Assembly: GCF_022346545.1 (NCBI RefSeq)
Contig: NZ_JAKRNU010000017.1
Location: 1-58,967, forward strand
Reading direction: 5' to 3'
DNA: 58,967 nt
From: Sporosarcina sp. ACRSM
GTDB taxonomy: Bacteria > Bacillota > Bacilli > Bacillales_A > Planococcaceae
Below the pieces are notes generated by a model, which made no database searches, was not told the origin of the DNA, and saw only the letters and a list, made by a program, of their open reading frames with translations. Made by a program: the position numbers and the translations under genes. This document shows positions 32,289 through 41,113 of the stretch, piece after piece; the stretch's first letter is position 1; each line of letters starts with the position of its first letter.

Positions 32289-35200
32289 TTAGACGGAATC
32301 AATAACAGCGGTTTCCTTTTTAGACGATTGGAGAAGTTGCATGATCTCCTCTAAAATATCGAATTCGGTCTTCTGCCCTGTATGGCGTTCGTCAACGGTT
32401 AACACCAACTGACTATTCTCCATGGAAAATCCGACTGCACGCCCGAATTGCATGGAGTCTTCGACAAGTTTAGCACCATCAGTTTCGGCAGTTCCTTCCG
32501 GTGACATCCGCACTTCGATTTGGTGTTGCTGTTTTTTAATCGACTCGACGCCTGCCTTGCGTCCCCAGGCTTTTATACGTGCGATACGGAGCAATAGATC
32601 GGCTTCTAACGGTAAATCGCCGAAGCGGTCCGTCATTTCATCGACAAGCTCTGTATAATCCTCTACGCTGTCGATCGCCTTCACCCGTTTGTACATTTGG
32701 ATCTTTTGGAAACCATCACGGATATACTCGTCTGGAAGATAAGCATTGACCGGTAAAGAAATTTCGACATCGGGGATATCCGCTTTCGCAATACCTGTCT
32801 GTTTCTCTTCAATGGCATCTTGCAACATTTGCGAATACAGGTCAAAACCGACCGAGTCAATGAAGCCGTGCTGCTGGGAACCGAGTAAGTTTCCTGCCCC
32901 ACGAATCGACAAGTCACGCATCGCAATTTTAAAGCCAGACCCTAACTCGGTAAATTCTTTAATCGCTTGTAGACGGCTTTCTGCGACCTCTGTCAGCACT
33001 TTGTCACGCTGGTAAAGGAAGTACGCATACGCAACACGGTTGGAACGACCAACCCGGCCACGAAGCTGGTACAGTTGCGACAAGCCCATACGGTCAGCAT
33101 CATGAACGATTAGCGTGTTGACATTCGGAATATCGATGCCTGTCTCGATGATGGTCGTTGTGACAAGCACATCGTATTCACCTTCTAGAAAACTCAGAAT
33201 AATCGATTCAAGTGCAGCCTCTCCCATTTGTCCGTGAGCGAAACCGACACGTGCATCCGGTACAAGTTGTTTAATCTCATCCACTTTTCGCGCCATATCC
33301 TCTACCCGGTTGTATAAATAAAACACTTGCCCACCGCGAGCCATTTCCCGTTCAATCGCCTCCCGAACAAGGGCAAAATTATGCTCCATCACATACGTCT
33401 GGACTGGAAAACGGTTAGATGGCGGCGTTTCGATGACGGATAAGTCCCGTACACCGAGCATCGACATATGAAGCGTACGCGGTATCGGCGTTGCCGTTAA
33501 TGTCAGGACGTCGACATTCGTTTTCAACTGTTTAATTTTTTCTTTATGCGTAACGCCAAATCGTTGCTCTTCATCTACAATAAGCAAGCCAAGATCTTGA
33601 TATACAACATCTTTGGATAACAGGCGATGGGTTCCTACGACAACGTCAATTGAACCGGCTTTCAAGCCTTTCAATGTTTCCGTCTGTTGTTTTTTCGTCC
33701 GGAAACGGTTCAGCAGTGAAACTTCAACCGGAAAGCCTGAAAAGCGCTCTTTCATCGTTTCGTAATGCTGTTGTGCCAAGATGGTTGTCGGTACGAGAAA
33801 TGCAACTTGCTTGCCGTCTGCTACCGCTTTGAACGCGGCTCGGATGGCCACTTCTGTTTTTCCGTATCCAACATCTCCACATAGCAGCCGATCCATTGGA
33901 CGCTCTTTTTCCATGTCCTGTTTTATTTCTTTAATGGAACGGAGCTGATCGTCCGTTTCATCATAAGGAAATGCATTTTCAAAGGATCGTTGTAAATCGT
34001 CATCCGGTGCAAATGCATAGCCTTTTTCCGATTCCCGCTTCGCATAGAGCTTGATCAAATCATCTGCTATGTCTTGGACGGCTGCCGATACTTTACTTTT
34101 CGTCTTCTTCCAGTCCGTCCCGCCAAGCTTGTGTAATTTGGGCTCTTTTTCACCGGAAGCAACATATTTCTGTATCAAATCAATTTGATCTGCAGGGACA
34201 AACAACTTATCTTCCCCGCGATAGCGGATATCTAAGTAATCTTTATGGATACCGCCGACCTCAAGTGTAACGACCCCGTAATACTTCCCGATTCCATGAT
34301 GGACGTGAACGATATAATCGCCCGGTTTAATCTCCGAATAGCTTTTAATTCGTTCAGCATTGGTCATCTTTTGTGGACGTGCTTTACGTTTCGCTTTGCC
34401 TTGAAACAATTCCGCATCCGTTACGACGGCAGCTTGTTGTAAAGGCAATTCAAATCCTGCCGACAAATCACCGTCGAGAATGGCGATCGACCCTTCTTTA
34501 GCAGATGTTCCATCGAGTTTCGCAGTGATATCATAATCTTGCAGGATCGCCTGTACTTGCTGCATCCGCTCTGCTCCATCCGCAATGATAAACACATTGT
34601 ACCGGCCTTGTTGCCATCTCTCCATCTCATTTTTCAGTAAATTCATCTGCCCATGAAACTGCTGCATCGGCTTACAGGAGAATGTCACCTTTTTCTTAAT
34701 GGTAATTCCCGGTATGGAACGGATAAACAGAGATAGATAGACTCTTCGTTGCTCCAACATTGCGTTCACTTCATCGAAAGAGAAGGAAATTTTGGCATCG
34801 TGCACAATCTTCCCGTCTTCTAGCAATGTGATGATCCATTCCTTTTCTTCTGATTCCAAAGAGGATACGACTTCTACAATCCTGCCGATTTCATCGAATA
34901 GAACGATGCCATCACTCGGGAAATAACTTTCCAAGGATGCCGCTTCCGACGCGAAAGAAGCATATTTCAACATATTCTCGGGTACGATGCCATCTCTCAT
35001 TAACCCGATATCGCCCGTTATATGTAATGTCATTTGTTCTTTCGCATTGACGTCTTTCATTTTCTTCAAACTGTTTCCAAGCGAGTGCTCCAGTTTTTCT
35101 GCGATGTCCCTTAACGATTGGGCCGACCAAACGAACTCAGCTGCCGGAAGGATTGTAATGTCCTCCAACTTGCCTGTCGAGCGCTGGTCATCCGCCGAAA

Positions 35201-35819
35201 ATGTCCGGATTGAATCGACATCGGTATCGAATAATTCGATTCGGACCGGATCATCCATATATAACGGATACAAGTCCAAAATACCGCCACGTACCGCAAA
35301 TTCACCTGGCGCAGTCACCATGTCTTGCCGCGTATACCCCATGGCGACAAGTTGAACGAGCCACTCGTCAATGTCAATCGTTTCCCCAACTTTAGTGAAC
35401 AATGCACTAGACAACCACTGTTCTTTTGTCGGCAACCATTTTTTCATCCCCGCAATCGGCGTGATGTAAATCCCTTTACCAACCCTCGCCATATGATCTA
35501 ATGTATCGATCCGTTGTGCACGAAGCTCATAACTCGAAACGGAGAAGTCCGCCGCAATCAATTCCTCCGCAGGATATAGATGAACGAACGACTCGCCAAG
35601 CATCTTCACAAGGTCTTCATACGTACGCTGCGCTTGCAATAAATTGGGGGAGATGATGAGTATGGGCTTTTCCAGAGTTTGTTGAAGCGCTTTAAAAAAT
35701 ATCGACTTAGCCCCTCCGGACAACCCCGCAATTAGCTGACAATCCTTTCCCGCCTGTAACTCTTCTTTCAATTTGCCAATCTCTTTTTCTTGTAAAAACA
35801 AATCTATAAGCGCTTCCAT
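32289..35819 (-). CDS. mfd: Transcription-repair coupling factor Mfd
   Basis: Mfd removes RNA polymerase stalled at DNA damage and recruits UvrA. The 1176-aa protein has the full family length: a UvrB-like N-terminal module (about residues 1-340), the RNA-polymerase interaction domain beginning near GDYIVHVHHGIGKYYG (about 500), an SF2 translocase with LLCGDVGYGKTEVAIR (about 640) and LLIVDEEQRFGV (about 747), QRGRVGR-type motif VI (QLRGRVGRS) and the C-terminal domain 7. Ribosome site GGAAAGG is a little far from the ATG. Confidence 0.97.
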   Translation of the reverse strand: MEALIDLFLQEKEIGKLKEELQAGKDCQLIAGLSGGAKSIFFKALQQTLEKPILIISPNLLQAQRTYEDLVKMLGESFVHLYPAEELIAADFSVSSYELRAQRIDTLDHMARVGKGIYITPIAGMKKWLPTKEQWLSSALFTKVGETIDIDEWLVQLVAMGYTRQDMVTAPGEFAVRGGILDLYPLYMDDPVRIELFDTDVDSIRTFSADDQRSTGKLEDITILPAAEFVWSAQSLRDIAEKLEHSLGNSLKKMKDVNAKEQMTLHITGDIGLMRDGIVPENMLKYASFASEAASLESYFPSDGIVLFDEIGRIVEVVSSLESEEKEWIITLLEDGKIVHDAKISFSFDEVNAMLEQRRVYLSLFIRSIPGITIKKKVTFSCKPMQQFHGQMNLLKNEMERWQQGRYNVFIIADGAERMQQVQAILQDYDITAKLDGTSAKEGSIAILDGDLSAGFELPLQQAAVVTDAELFQGKAKRKARPQKMTNAERIKSYSEIKPGDYIVHVHHGIGKYYGVVTLEVGGIHKDYLDIRYRGEDKLFVPADQIDLIQKYVASGEKEPKLHKLGGTDWKKTKSKVSAAVQDIADDLIKLYAKRESEKGYAFAPDDDLQRSFENAFPYDETDDQLRSIKEIKQDMEKERPMDRLLCGDVGYGKTEVAIRAAFKAVADGKQVAFLVPTTILAQQHYETMKERFSGFPVEVSLLNRFRTKKQQTETLKGLKAGSIDVVVGTHRLLSKDVVYQDLGLLIVDEEQRFGVTHKEKIKQLKTNVDVLTLTATPIPRTLHMSMLGVRDLSVIETPPSNRFPVQTYVMEHNFALVREAIEREMARGGQVFYLYNRVEDMARKVDEIKQLVPDARVGFAHGQMGEAALESIILSFLEGEYDVLVTTTIIETGIDIPNVNTLIVHDADRMGLSQLYQLRGRVGRSNRVAYAYFLYQRDKVLTEVAESRLQAIKEFTELGSGFKIAMRDLSIRGAGNLLGSQQHGFIDSVGFDLYSQMLQDAIEEKQTGIAKADIPDVEISLPVNAYLPDEYIRDGFQKIQMYKRVKAIDSVEDYTELVDEMTDRFGDLPLEADLLLRIARIKAWGRKAGVESIKKQQHQIEVRMSPEGTAETDGAKLVEDSMQFGRAVGFSMENSQLVLTVDERHTGQKTEFDILEEIMQLLQSSKKETAVIDSV

Positions 35820-35880
35820 TAGTGTGGCACATCCTTTCCAGCGTTCATTTTAAGAGTCGTCGCGACTCTGTATCATTTCT

Positions 35881-35962
35881 CTTCATTCAGCGAATATTTT
35901 TGTACGGAAAGCGAAGCCTCAGCTACGAAAGCCCCTGCGAGGGACTTCCGCTGAAGCAAGTT
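35881..35962 (-). repeat. Modular palindromic repeat, partial copy D
   Basis: CTTCATTCAGC at the left and GCTGAAGCAAG at the right are the outer arms seen in copies A-C. Between them are a 35-bp block TTTTGTACGGAAAGCGAAGC... shared with copy B and a variant hairpin (AAGCCCCTGCGAGGGACTT). The palindrome, long stem and CCGCCGGAGG block are absent. Located in the fin-mfd gap. Confidence 0.7.
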
Positions 35963-35970
35963 CATATGCA

Positions 35971-36003
35971 GAAAAAGCTTTGAACGCCATCTAGCGCCAA
36001 AGC
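35971..36003 (-). terminator. Terminator of fin
   Basis: GCTTTG (35977-35982) pairs with CAAAGC (35998-36003), followed on the minus strand by TTTTTCTGC, a few bases after the fin stop. Confidence 0.6.
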
Positions 36004-36010
36004 GTACAAC

Positions 36011-36241
36011 CTATTGAAGCCATTTGCTGAGCGTATAATAGTCCGGAAAACGTAGAAGCGATTGTTCACACTGTTCACATATGCAACGAACTGTCAAATT
36101 TCCGTCCTGTTCCACTGTGAGAAACCGCTCTTCTTCCCCTTCATCCAACTTTTGAAGCTCCAGAATCGTGTCTTTCGCCGATTCGAATGGGAGTGTCCCG
36201 ATTTCAGTTTTACAATGCCTGCATCTATAATGGATTGCCAT
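36011..36241 (-). CDS. fin: Fin (YabK), anti-sigma-F factor
   Basis: Fin blocks RNA polymerase binding by sigma-F and so promotes the switch to sigma-G in the forespore. The 76-aa protein starts MAIHYRCRHCKTEIG and ends with CEQC and a short helix; two C-x-x-C pairs (CRHC near residues 7-10, CEQC near 56-59) form the zinc site. The start may instead be two codons upstream (ATG 36247); both are within reach of AAGGGGCGGG. Position between pth and mfd is conserved. Confidence 0.88.
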   Translation of the reverse strand: MAIHYRCRHCKTEIGTLPFESAKDTILELQKLDEGEEERFLTVEQDGNLTVRCICEQCEQSLLRFPDYYTLSKWLQ

Positions 36242-36295
36242 CTTCATCCCGCCCCTTTTTCTCAAAGTATAGGCGAGAGACGTCCCCATTATTCG

Positions 36296-36859
36296 TTAGA
36301 CGCCATTATAGTCGTTCATCACTTCAAGAAATGGTCGGTTCAACCATGCTTCACAAGCGGAGGCACTCTTCTGAACCATCTCTTCAATAGATGGGATCTC
36401 TTCTTGAGCAAATGGCGCCAATACATAATCGGCTACTTTCATACCGCCTGTTGGACGCCCAATACCGATCCGGATTCGATTGAATTGGTCGGTTCCAATA
36501 TGTGCAATCAACGACTTCATCCCGTTATGTCCTCCCGCACTTCCTTTTTGGCGTAAACGGATCGTCCCCGGTGCAATATCGAGATCGTCATAGAGAACAA
36601 CGATATCCTCAACAGCCACATCATAATAATCCATCAACGGACGGACGCACTCCCCGGATAGGTTCATATAGGTGAGAGGCTTCACAAGCATCACCTTGCC
36701 TTCCGGGCGATGGATGACTGTATACATGCCATTGAATTTAGACTGCATGGCAGGGGCCGATAAACGGTCATAAAGCGCATCAATAACGTGGAAGCCCACA
36801 TTATGACGTGTTCTTTCATATTGTTTCCCCGGATTCCCGAGTCCAATGATCATTTTCAT
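36296..36859 (-). CDS. pth: Peptidyl-tRNA hydrolase
   Basis: Pth (SpoVC) recycles tRNA from prematurely released peptidyl-tRNA; essential. The 187-aa protein has IIGLGNPGKQYERTRHNVGF with the catalytic His in RHNVGF and an Asn in GNPG, KPLTYMNLSG and LYDDLDI with the catalytic Asp. Start at ATG 36859 with AAGAGGAAA upstream; eight extra upstream codons are not family-like. fin follows after about 50 nt. Confidence 0.95.
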   Translation of the reverse strand: MKMIIGLGNPGKQYERTRHNVGFHVIDALYDRLSAPAMQSKFNGMYTVIHRPEGKVMLVKPLTYMNLSGECVRPLMDYYDVAVEDIVVLYDDLDIAPGTIRLRQKGSAGGHNGMKSLIAHIGTDQFNRIRIGIGRPTGGMKVADYVLAPFAQEEIPSIEEMVQKSASACEAWLNRPFLEVMNDYNGV

Positions 36860-36978
36860 CGATTTCCTCTTCCTTTTCATCAATTGCGTCCAATTTTTTA
36901 ATGGAGCTTGATGCTTATCGCAACTAATCTGATTTTAGACTACCTTCCTTCACTTGCTTTCATACAAGTTTAAGGAAG

Positions 36979-37245
36979 ATCAATTACGCCTCGGCGTAAT
37001 TGCGTCCAGATTTTGAATTGCGCTTTCTCATGGCTGATGCCTTAATTTCTGCAAAGAACACAGAAATACGGCAAATCGAACCCTTCGCCGTTCGATTCGC
37101 AATTAACTCCTTTCAAAATCTGTGACATCCGCCGGAGGCTTAACTTGAATCAGCGGGAAGTTTGGACTCCCTCTGATTGAAATGCATTCTGGCATTCATC
37201 CCGCCACTTATGGACGTGGGGGACTTCTGCTGAATCAAGTTAAAA
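36979..37245 (+). repeat. Modular palindromic repeat, copy C (expanded loop)
   Basis: The copy fills most of the 457-nt pth-ctc gap. It has the same palindrome, long AGATTTTGAATTG stem, CATCCGCCGGAGGC block and end hairpin as A and B, and its outer arms read AACTTGAATCAGC and GCTGAATCAAGTT. The loop of the long stem holds about 75 extra bases that themselves fold into small hairpins (AATCGAAC/GTTCGATT). Orientation relative to transcription is opposite to A, B and D. The remaining 36860-36978 stretch has a hairpin CTTCCTTcACTTG/CAAGTttAAGGAAG. Confidence 0.85.
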
Positions 37246-37276
37246 CAGAAAACAAGCGCACGGAAATCCGTGCGCT
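37238..37276 (-). terminator. Terminator of ctc
   Basis: AGCGCACGGA (37255-37264) pairs with TCCGTGCGCT (37267-37276), followed on the minus strand by TGTTTTCTGTTTT. Its tail ends at the edge of repeat C. Confidence 0.85.
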
Positions 37277-37317
37277 CTATAAACGTCTGGGATTCGGACT
37301 CCCGACGCTTTTGTGCT

Positions 37318-37953
37318 TTACGCTTCGTCTTGTTTTTCACCAATCACTTCAGGTTCAGCCGCTGTCGCTTCTGCATCCCCTTCAAGTGCCTCTATCTCCG
37401 CATCCGTGCGCGGTGCTGAGATCAGAACAAGTGCATGGTCATCTTCGCTTATGATTTCATATTGGGACTTTTCACGGATATCCGCTACTGTAATCGTTTC
37501 ACCAATCTGTAAGTCCGAAATATCAATATCAAAAGTCTCTGGTATATCCGAAGGTTTCACTTTAATCGTCACTTCACGATTCGGCTGCTGAAGAATGCCG
37601 CCCTCTTTTTCCCCTATGGAATTCCCTGTGAGATGGACGGGTACGTTCACTTCAAGCTCTTCGGTCATATTGATGGCCAAAAAGTCTGCATGGACGATTG
37701 TCCCTTTCAATGCATCAGATTGATAATCACTCAAGACGACATTTAAATCTTTGCCATCTACGTTTAATCTCATAACGCCATTGCGACCTGTTTCGCGCAA
37801 TGTGTTTAAGAGGTCACGCTCTTTAACAGCAATCGGTATCGATTCTGTTTTAAAGCCGTAAACGACGGATGGAACGACTCCCTCTTTACGTAATTCTGTT
37901 AATGTTGATTGTTTTGTTGCTTCTCTTAGTTCCGACTGAATTGTTGTACTCAT
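37318..37953 (-). CDS. ctc: 50S ribosomal protein bL25 / general stress protein Ctc
   Basis: A 211-aa long-form bL25 (CTC) protein that binds 5S rRNA. The N-terminal L25 domain (about residues 1-95) begins LREATKQSTLTELRKEG and is followed by the TL5 beta domain (about 96-185) and an acidic Ala/Glu tail. In B. subtilis Ctc is made under stress from a sigma-B promoter; a matching promoter is readable just upstream. AAGGTGA precedes the ATG. Confidence 0.94.
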   Translation of the reverse strand: MSTTIQSELREATKQSTLTELRKEGVVPSVVYGFKTESIPIAVKERDLLNTLRETGRNGVMRLNVDGKDLNVVLSDYQSDALKGTIVHADFLAINMTEELEVNVPVHLTGNSIGEKEGGILQQPNREVTIKVKPSDIPETFDIDISDLQIGETITVADIREKSQYEIISEDDHALVLISAPRTDAEIEALEGDAEATAAEPEVIGEKQDEA

Positions 37954-37998
37954 ATTGTTTAGTCACCTTTCCTGTGAAAAAGTTATTCTAAAGCATAA

Positions 37999-38024
37999 AT
38001 ACCCCATGACAGACGACATGAAAC
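37999..38024 (-). promoter_or_regulatory. Sigma-B promoter of ctc
   Basis: The minus strand shows GTTTCA (38019-38024), 14 nt, GGGTAT (37999-38004), matching the general-stress consensus GTTTAA-N13-15-GGGTAT. It lies just after the prs stop codon. Confidence 0.7.
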
Positions 38025-38033
38025 ACACACCAA

Positions 38034-38996
38034 TCAATCAAACAGCGTACTGACGGACTTCTCCTCGAATACACGAACGATCGCATCACCTAAAAGCTTG
38101 GCAATTGAAAGCTGTTGAATCTTCGGAGACGCTTGCGCTTTCGCAAGTTCGATTGAATTTGTAACGACCAATTCTTTAATTTTTGAGTTGTCGATCCGTT
38201 CGATAGCAGGACCGGACAACACAGGGTGTGTACAACAAGCATACACTTCTTTTGCTCCACTTTCGATTAAAGCGTTCGCTGCGATTGTAATTGTGCCTGC
38301 AGTATCGATGATATCGTCAATAAGAATGGCTGTTTTCCCTTCTACATTCCCGACGATGTTCATCACTTCTGCAACGTTCGGACGCGGGCGGCGTTTATCG
38401 ATGATTGCGATAGGGGCTTTCATACGATCTGCCATTTTCCGAGCACGTGTTACCCCACCGTGGTCCGGCGAAACGATGACAAGTTCTTCCCGGTTGAAGC
38501 CTTTTCCTTTGAAGTATTCCGTCAAGATCGGCTCGGCGACGAGGTGATCGATCGGAACATCAAAGAATCCTTGAATTTGCGGCGCATGTAGATCGATCGC
38601 GATAACACGATTTGCACCAGCTGTCTCTAACAGATTGGCAACAAGCTTCGCAGTGATCGGTTCACGTGATCTTGCTTTGCGGTCTTGTCGCGCATATCCG
38701 TAATAAGGCATAACAACATTGACAGTCCGTGCAGAAGCACGTTTTAGCGCGTCGATCATGATCAACAGTTCCATCAAATTCTCATTGACAGGGTTCGATG
38801 TCGACTGGATGACAAATACATCACAGCCTCGGATACTTTCTTCGATATTGATTTGCACTTCTCCATCACTGAATCGTTTTACGGAACATTGACCGAGCGG
38901 CCGCCCGATTGCCTCCGCCACTTCTTTTGCCAGTGATTCGTTGGAATTCAAAGAGAATATCTTCAGTTTATCGTTTGGATAATGATTAGCCATCAT
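38034..38996 (-). CDS. prs: Ribose-phosphate pyrophosphokinase
   Basis: Prs makes PRPP from ribose 5-phosphate and ATP. The 320-aa protein shows KRFSDGEVQINI, the pyrophosphate loop and the PRPP-binding TAILIDDIIDTAGTI (about residue 220), plus YYGYARQDRKARSREPI and DLHAPQIQGFF. AGGGGG precedes ATGATG; the second ATG is equally possible. It follows glmU by 11 nt and they are surely cotranscribed. Confidence 0.97.
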   Translation of the reverse strand: MMANHYPNDKLKIFSLNSNESLAKEVAEAIGRPLGQCSVKRFSDGEVQINIEESIRGCDVFVIQSTSNPVNENLMELLIMIDALKRASARTVNVVMPYYGYARQDRKARSREPITAKLVANLLETAGANRVIAIDLHAPQIQGFFDVPIDHLVAEPILTEYFKGKGFNREELVIVSPDHGGVTRARKMADRMKAPIAIIDKRRPRPNVAEVMNIVGNVEGKTAILIDDIIDTAGTITIAANALIESGAKEVYACCTHPVLSGPAIERIDNSKIKELVVTNSIELAKAQASPKIQQLSIAKLLGDAIVRVFEEKSVSTLFD

Positions 38997-39007
38997 GGTC
39001 CCCCTGT

Positions 39008-40378
39008 TTATTTGAGTTTTAGTTTCTTTACATAGTCTTCTTTATTTTCCTGTCGTGCACGCGCAATTGCAAGTGAACTTTCTGGGACATTTTCTGAAAT
39101 AGTTGAACCAGCAGCTATATAAGCACCTTTTCCAATGTTCACCGGAGCGATGAGATTGGAGTTGCAGCCGATAAATGCATCGTCTTCAACAGTCGTCATG
39201 TGTTTATGCTTCCCGTCATAATTGACGACGATCGTACCGCAGCCGAAATTGACGCCGGACCCAACCTCAGCATCACCGATATAGCTCAAATGGGATGCTT
39301 TACTGCCGTCTCCGATTGTCGATTTCTTCACTTCAACAAAGTTGCCAATCCTCACCTTGTCGCCCAGTGCGGATTCCGGTCGGATATGTGCAAAGGGACC
39401 GATTGTCGTAGCTGCACCAATTTTACTCGCAAGAACGACCGATGAATGAACGGATGTCCCGTCACCGATTTCACTATCAACAATTTGACTGTTTGGTCCG
39501 ATTGTGCAATTTTTACCAATAACGGTATGTCCTTCAATCATTGTGCCCGGTTGGAGGAGCGTATCCCGTCCGATTTCCGCAGCGGCGCTAATATACGTAT
39601 TGTCGGGATTGATGATCGTGACGCCATTGCGCATATGCTTTTCAGCAATACGGCGTCGCATCACGCTTTCCGCTTCAGCCAGTACAACGCGGTCATTGAC
39701 ACCGAGCGTCTCGCTGAAATCATCCGTTACAAAAGCCGATACCCTTGCATGTTCGGATTGTAAAATGCCGACAACATCCGGAAGATAATACTCCCCTTGG
39801 GCATTGTCATTTTTCACCTTTTTCAATGTTTCAAATAGCGCCTTGTTATCAAAACAATACGTTCCTGTATTGATTTCCGTTACTTTCTTTTCTTCTTCTG
39901 TTGCGTCCTTCTGTTCAACATTTCGAAGGACTTCTCCATCTTCGCCCCGGATGATTCTTCCGTATCCTGTCGGATCATCCGCATGGGCAGTCAGAATGGT
40001 TGCTTTAGCCCCAGTTGCATTGTGATGGGCAATCAATGCCTCCATCGTTTCCGAGCGGATGAGTGGCGTATCACCGCAAACGACAAGCGTGGTGCCTTCC
40101 AGACTCCCAATCAACGCCTCCGCCTGCTGGACGGCGTGCGCGGTGCCTAGTTGCTCTTGTTGCAGTACGTATTCACTCTTCTGGCCAAGCTTTTCTTCTA
40201 CCGCTTCCGCTCCATGTCCGACAACCGTCACGATTCGGTCAGCGCCTAGACCGTGTATATGGTCGATGACATGCTCGACCATCGGTTTTCCACAAACGGG
40301 ATGAAGCACTTTATATAAATCGGATTTCATCCGTGTACCCTGTCCTGCGGCGAGGACGATGGCGTATGTATTTGTCAT
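39008..40378 (-). CDS. glmU: Bifunctional GlmU (uridyltransferase/acetyltransferase)
   Basis: GlmU makes UDP-GlcNAc for peptidoglycan: acetylation of glucosamine 1-phosphate and uridyl transfer. The 456-aa protein has the nucleotidyltransferase N-domain (VLAAGQGTRMKSDLYKVLHPV, about residues 8-28) and a left-handed beta-helix C-domain (about 250-445) of hexapeptide repeats with NFVEVKKSTIGDG and HLSYIGDAEVG. ATG 40378 follows GGGGGC; the open frame before it is noncoding. Confidence 0.96.
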   Translation of the reverse strand: MTNTYAIVLAAGQGTRMKSDLYKVLHPVCGKPMVEHVIDHIHGLGADRIVTVVGHGAEAVEEKLGQKSEYVLQQEQLGTAHAVQQAEALIGSLEGTTLVVCGDTPLIRSETMEALIAHHNATGAKATILTAHADDPTGYGRIIRGEDGEVLRNVEQKDATEEEKKVTEINTGTYCFDNKALFETLKKVKNDNAQGEYYLPDVVGILQSEHARVSAFVTDDFSETLGVNDRVVLAEAESVMRRRIAEKHMRNGVTIINPDNTYISAAAEIGRDTLLQPGTMIEGHTVIGKNCTIGPNSQIVDSEIGDGTSVHSSVVLASKIGAATTIGPFAHIRPESALGDKVRIGNFVEVKKSTIGDGSKASHLSYIGDAEVGSGVNFGCGTIVVNYDGKHKHMTTVEDDAFIGCNSNLIAPVNIGKGAYIAAGSTISENVPESSLAIARARQENKEDYVKKLKLK

Positions 40379-40441
40379 TTGTTTGCCCCCATCATCGATA
40401 AGGAATCGAAAACAATTCCTCTTTACTGTTTTCAATATTGA

Positions 40442-40470
40442 CTATAGCTGAATTCAGGCTTTTTTTCAAC
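40442..40470 (-). promoter_or_regulatory. Sigma-A promoter of glmU-prs
   Basis: The minus strand shows TTGAAA (40465-40470), 17 nt, TATAGT (40442-40447), about 60 nt upstream of the start. Confidence 0.7.
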
Positions 40471-40555
40471 TACATACCTCTTGACAACCGGTTTGTAATC
40501 TCTTATCATTATTAATCTCGTTTTTTACCACTTTTTCCAACGGGGACTCTCTATG

Positions 40556-40587
40556 TGAAAAGCCGCCTATTTTTACAAACAGGCAGC
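40556..40587 (-). terminator. Terminator of spoVG
   Basis: GCCGCCT (40562-40568) pairs with AGGCAGC (40581-40587), with one G-U pair, followed on the minus strand by TTTTCAC. Confidence 0.7.
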
Positions 40588-40631
40588 CCCTTCCCTTTCA
40601 TATGAAAATACATGCTCCATACGGATCGTAC

Positions 40632-40916
40632 TCATGCACCTGCCCCTTCAAGCACTTCCTCCTTGGCTGAAGCGTGATAGGCGGCAAGCACTGCATCCTG
40701 AATTTTTGTCCGTGCATTTGAATTGATCGGATGTGCTACATCCCGAAATTCCCCATCCGGTGTACGCTTGCTTGGCATTGCGACAAATAATCCTTCGTTC
40801 CCGTCAATGACACGGATATCGTGAACGACAAACTCATCATCAATCGTAATGGAGGCAATCGCCCTCATTCTACCGTCCGTTTCTACTCTTCTCAACCTTA
40901 CATCCGTTACTTCCAT
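40632..40916 (-). CDS. spoVG: RNA-binding regulator SpoVG
   Basis: SpoVG is a small nucleic-acid-binding protein affecting septation and cortex formation and, in several Firmicutes, post-transcriptional control. The 94-aa sequence begins VTDVRLRRVETDGRMRAIAS and contains FVVHDIRVIDGNEGLFVAMPS, the family core; the tail is short. Ribosome site AAGGAGTGG. A sigma-H promoter is readable at 40958-40982 and the region upstream is very A/T-rich, as expected for AbrB binding. Confidence 0.96.
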   Translation of the reverse strand: MEVTDVRLRRVETDGRMRAIASITIDDEFVVHDIRVIDGNEGLFVAMPSKRTPDGEFRDVAHPINSNARTKIQDAVLAAYHASAKEEVLEGAGA

Positions 40917-40957
40917 CCGTTACCACTCCTTTTATCATTACAACGCATGACGTCTAT

Positions 40958-40982
40958 ATTCCACAAAAGTAAGCGTTTTCCT
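40958..40982 (-). promoter_or_regulatory. Sigma-H promoter of spoVG
   Basis: The minus strand shows AGGAAAA (40976-40982), 13 nt, GGAAT (40958-40962), matching the sigma-H consensus RWAGGAWWT-N12-14-HGAAT and the arrangement in B. subtilis. A/T-rich DNA follows upstream to about 41080. Confidence 0.65.
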
Positions 40983-41077
40983 CCCGTGAAAACAAAATTT
41001 TTCAAAAACTTTTTCTAAAACGGCTGTTTTTTTGAAAATAAATCAAAACGTAAGCGTATTTGAGATGTGGCGGGATG

Positions 41078-41107
41078 GGAAAAAAACCGCCTGGCTATCC
41101 AGGCGGG
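41078..41107 (-). terminator. Terminator of purR-ridA
   Basis: CCGCCTGG (41087-41094) pairs with CCAGGCGG (41099-41106), followed on the minus strand by TTTTTTCCC. Confidence 0.9.
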
Positions 41108-41113
41108 TCTGAA

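Noticed and set aside
36979..37245. CRISPR-like array
   Set aside because: The repeats are single long modular palindromes, not short repeats with spacers, and no cas genes are present.
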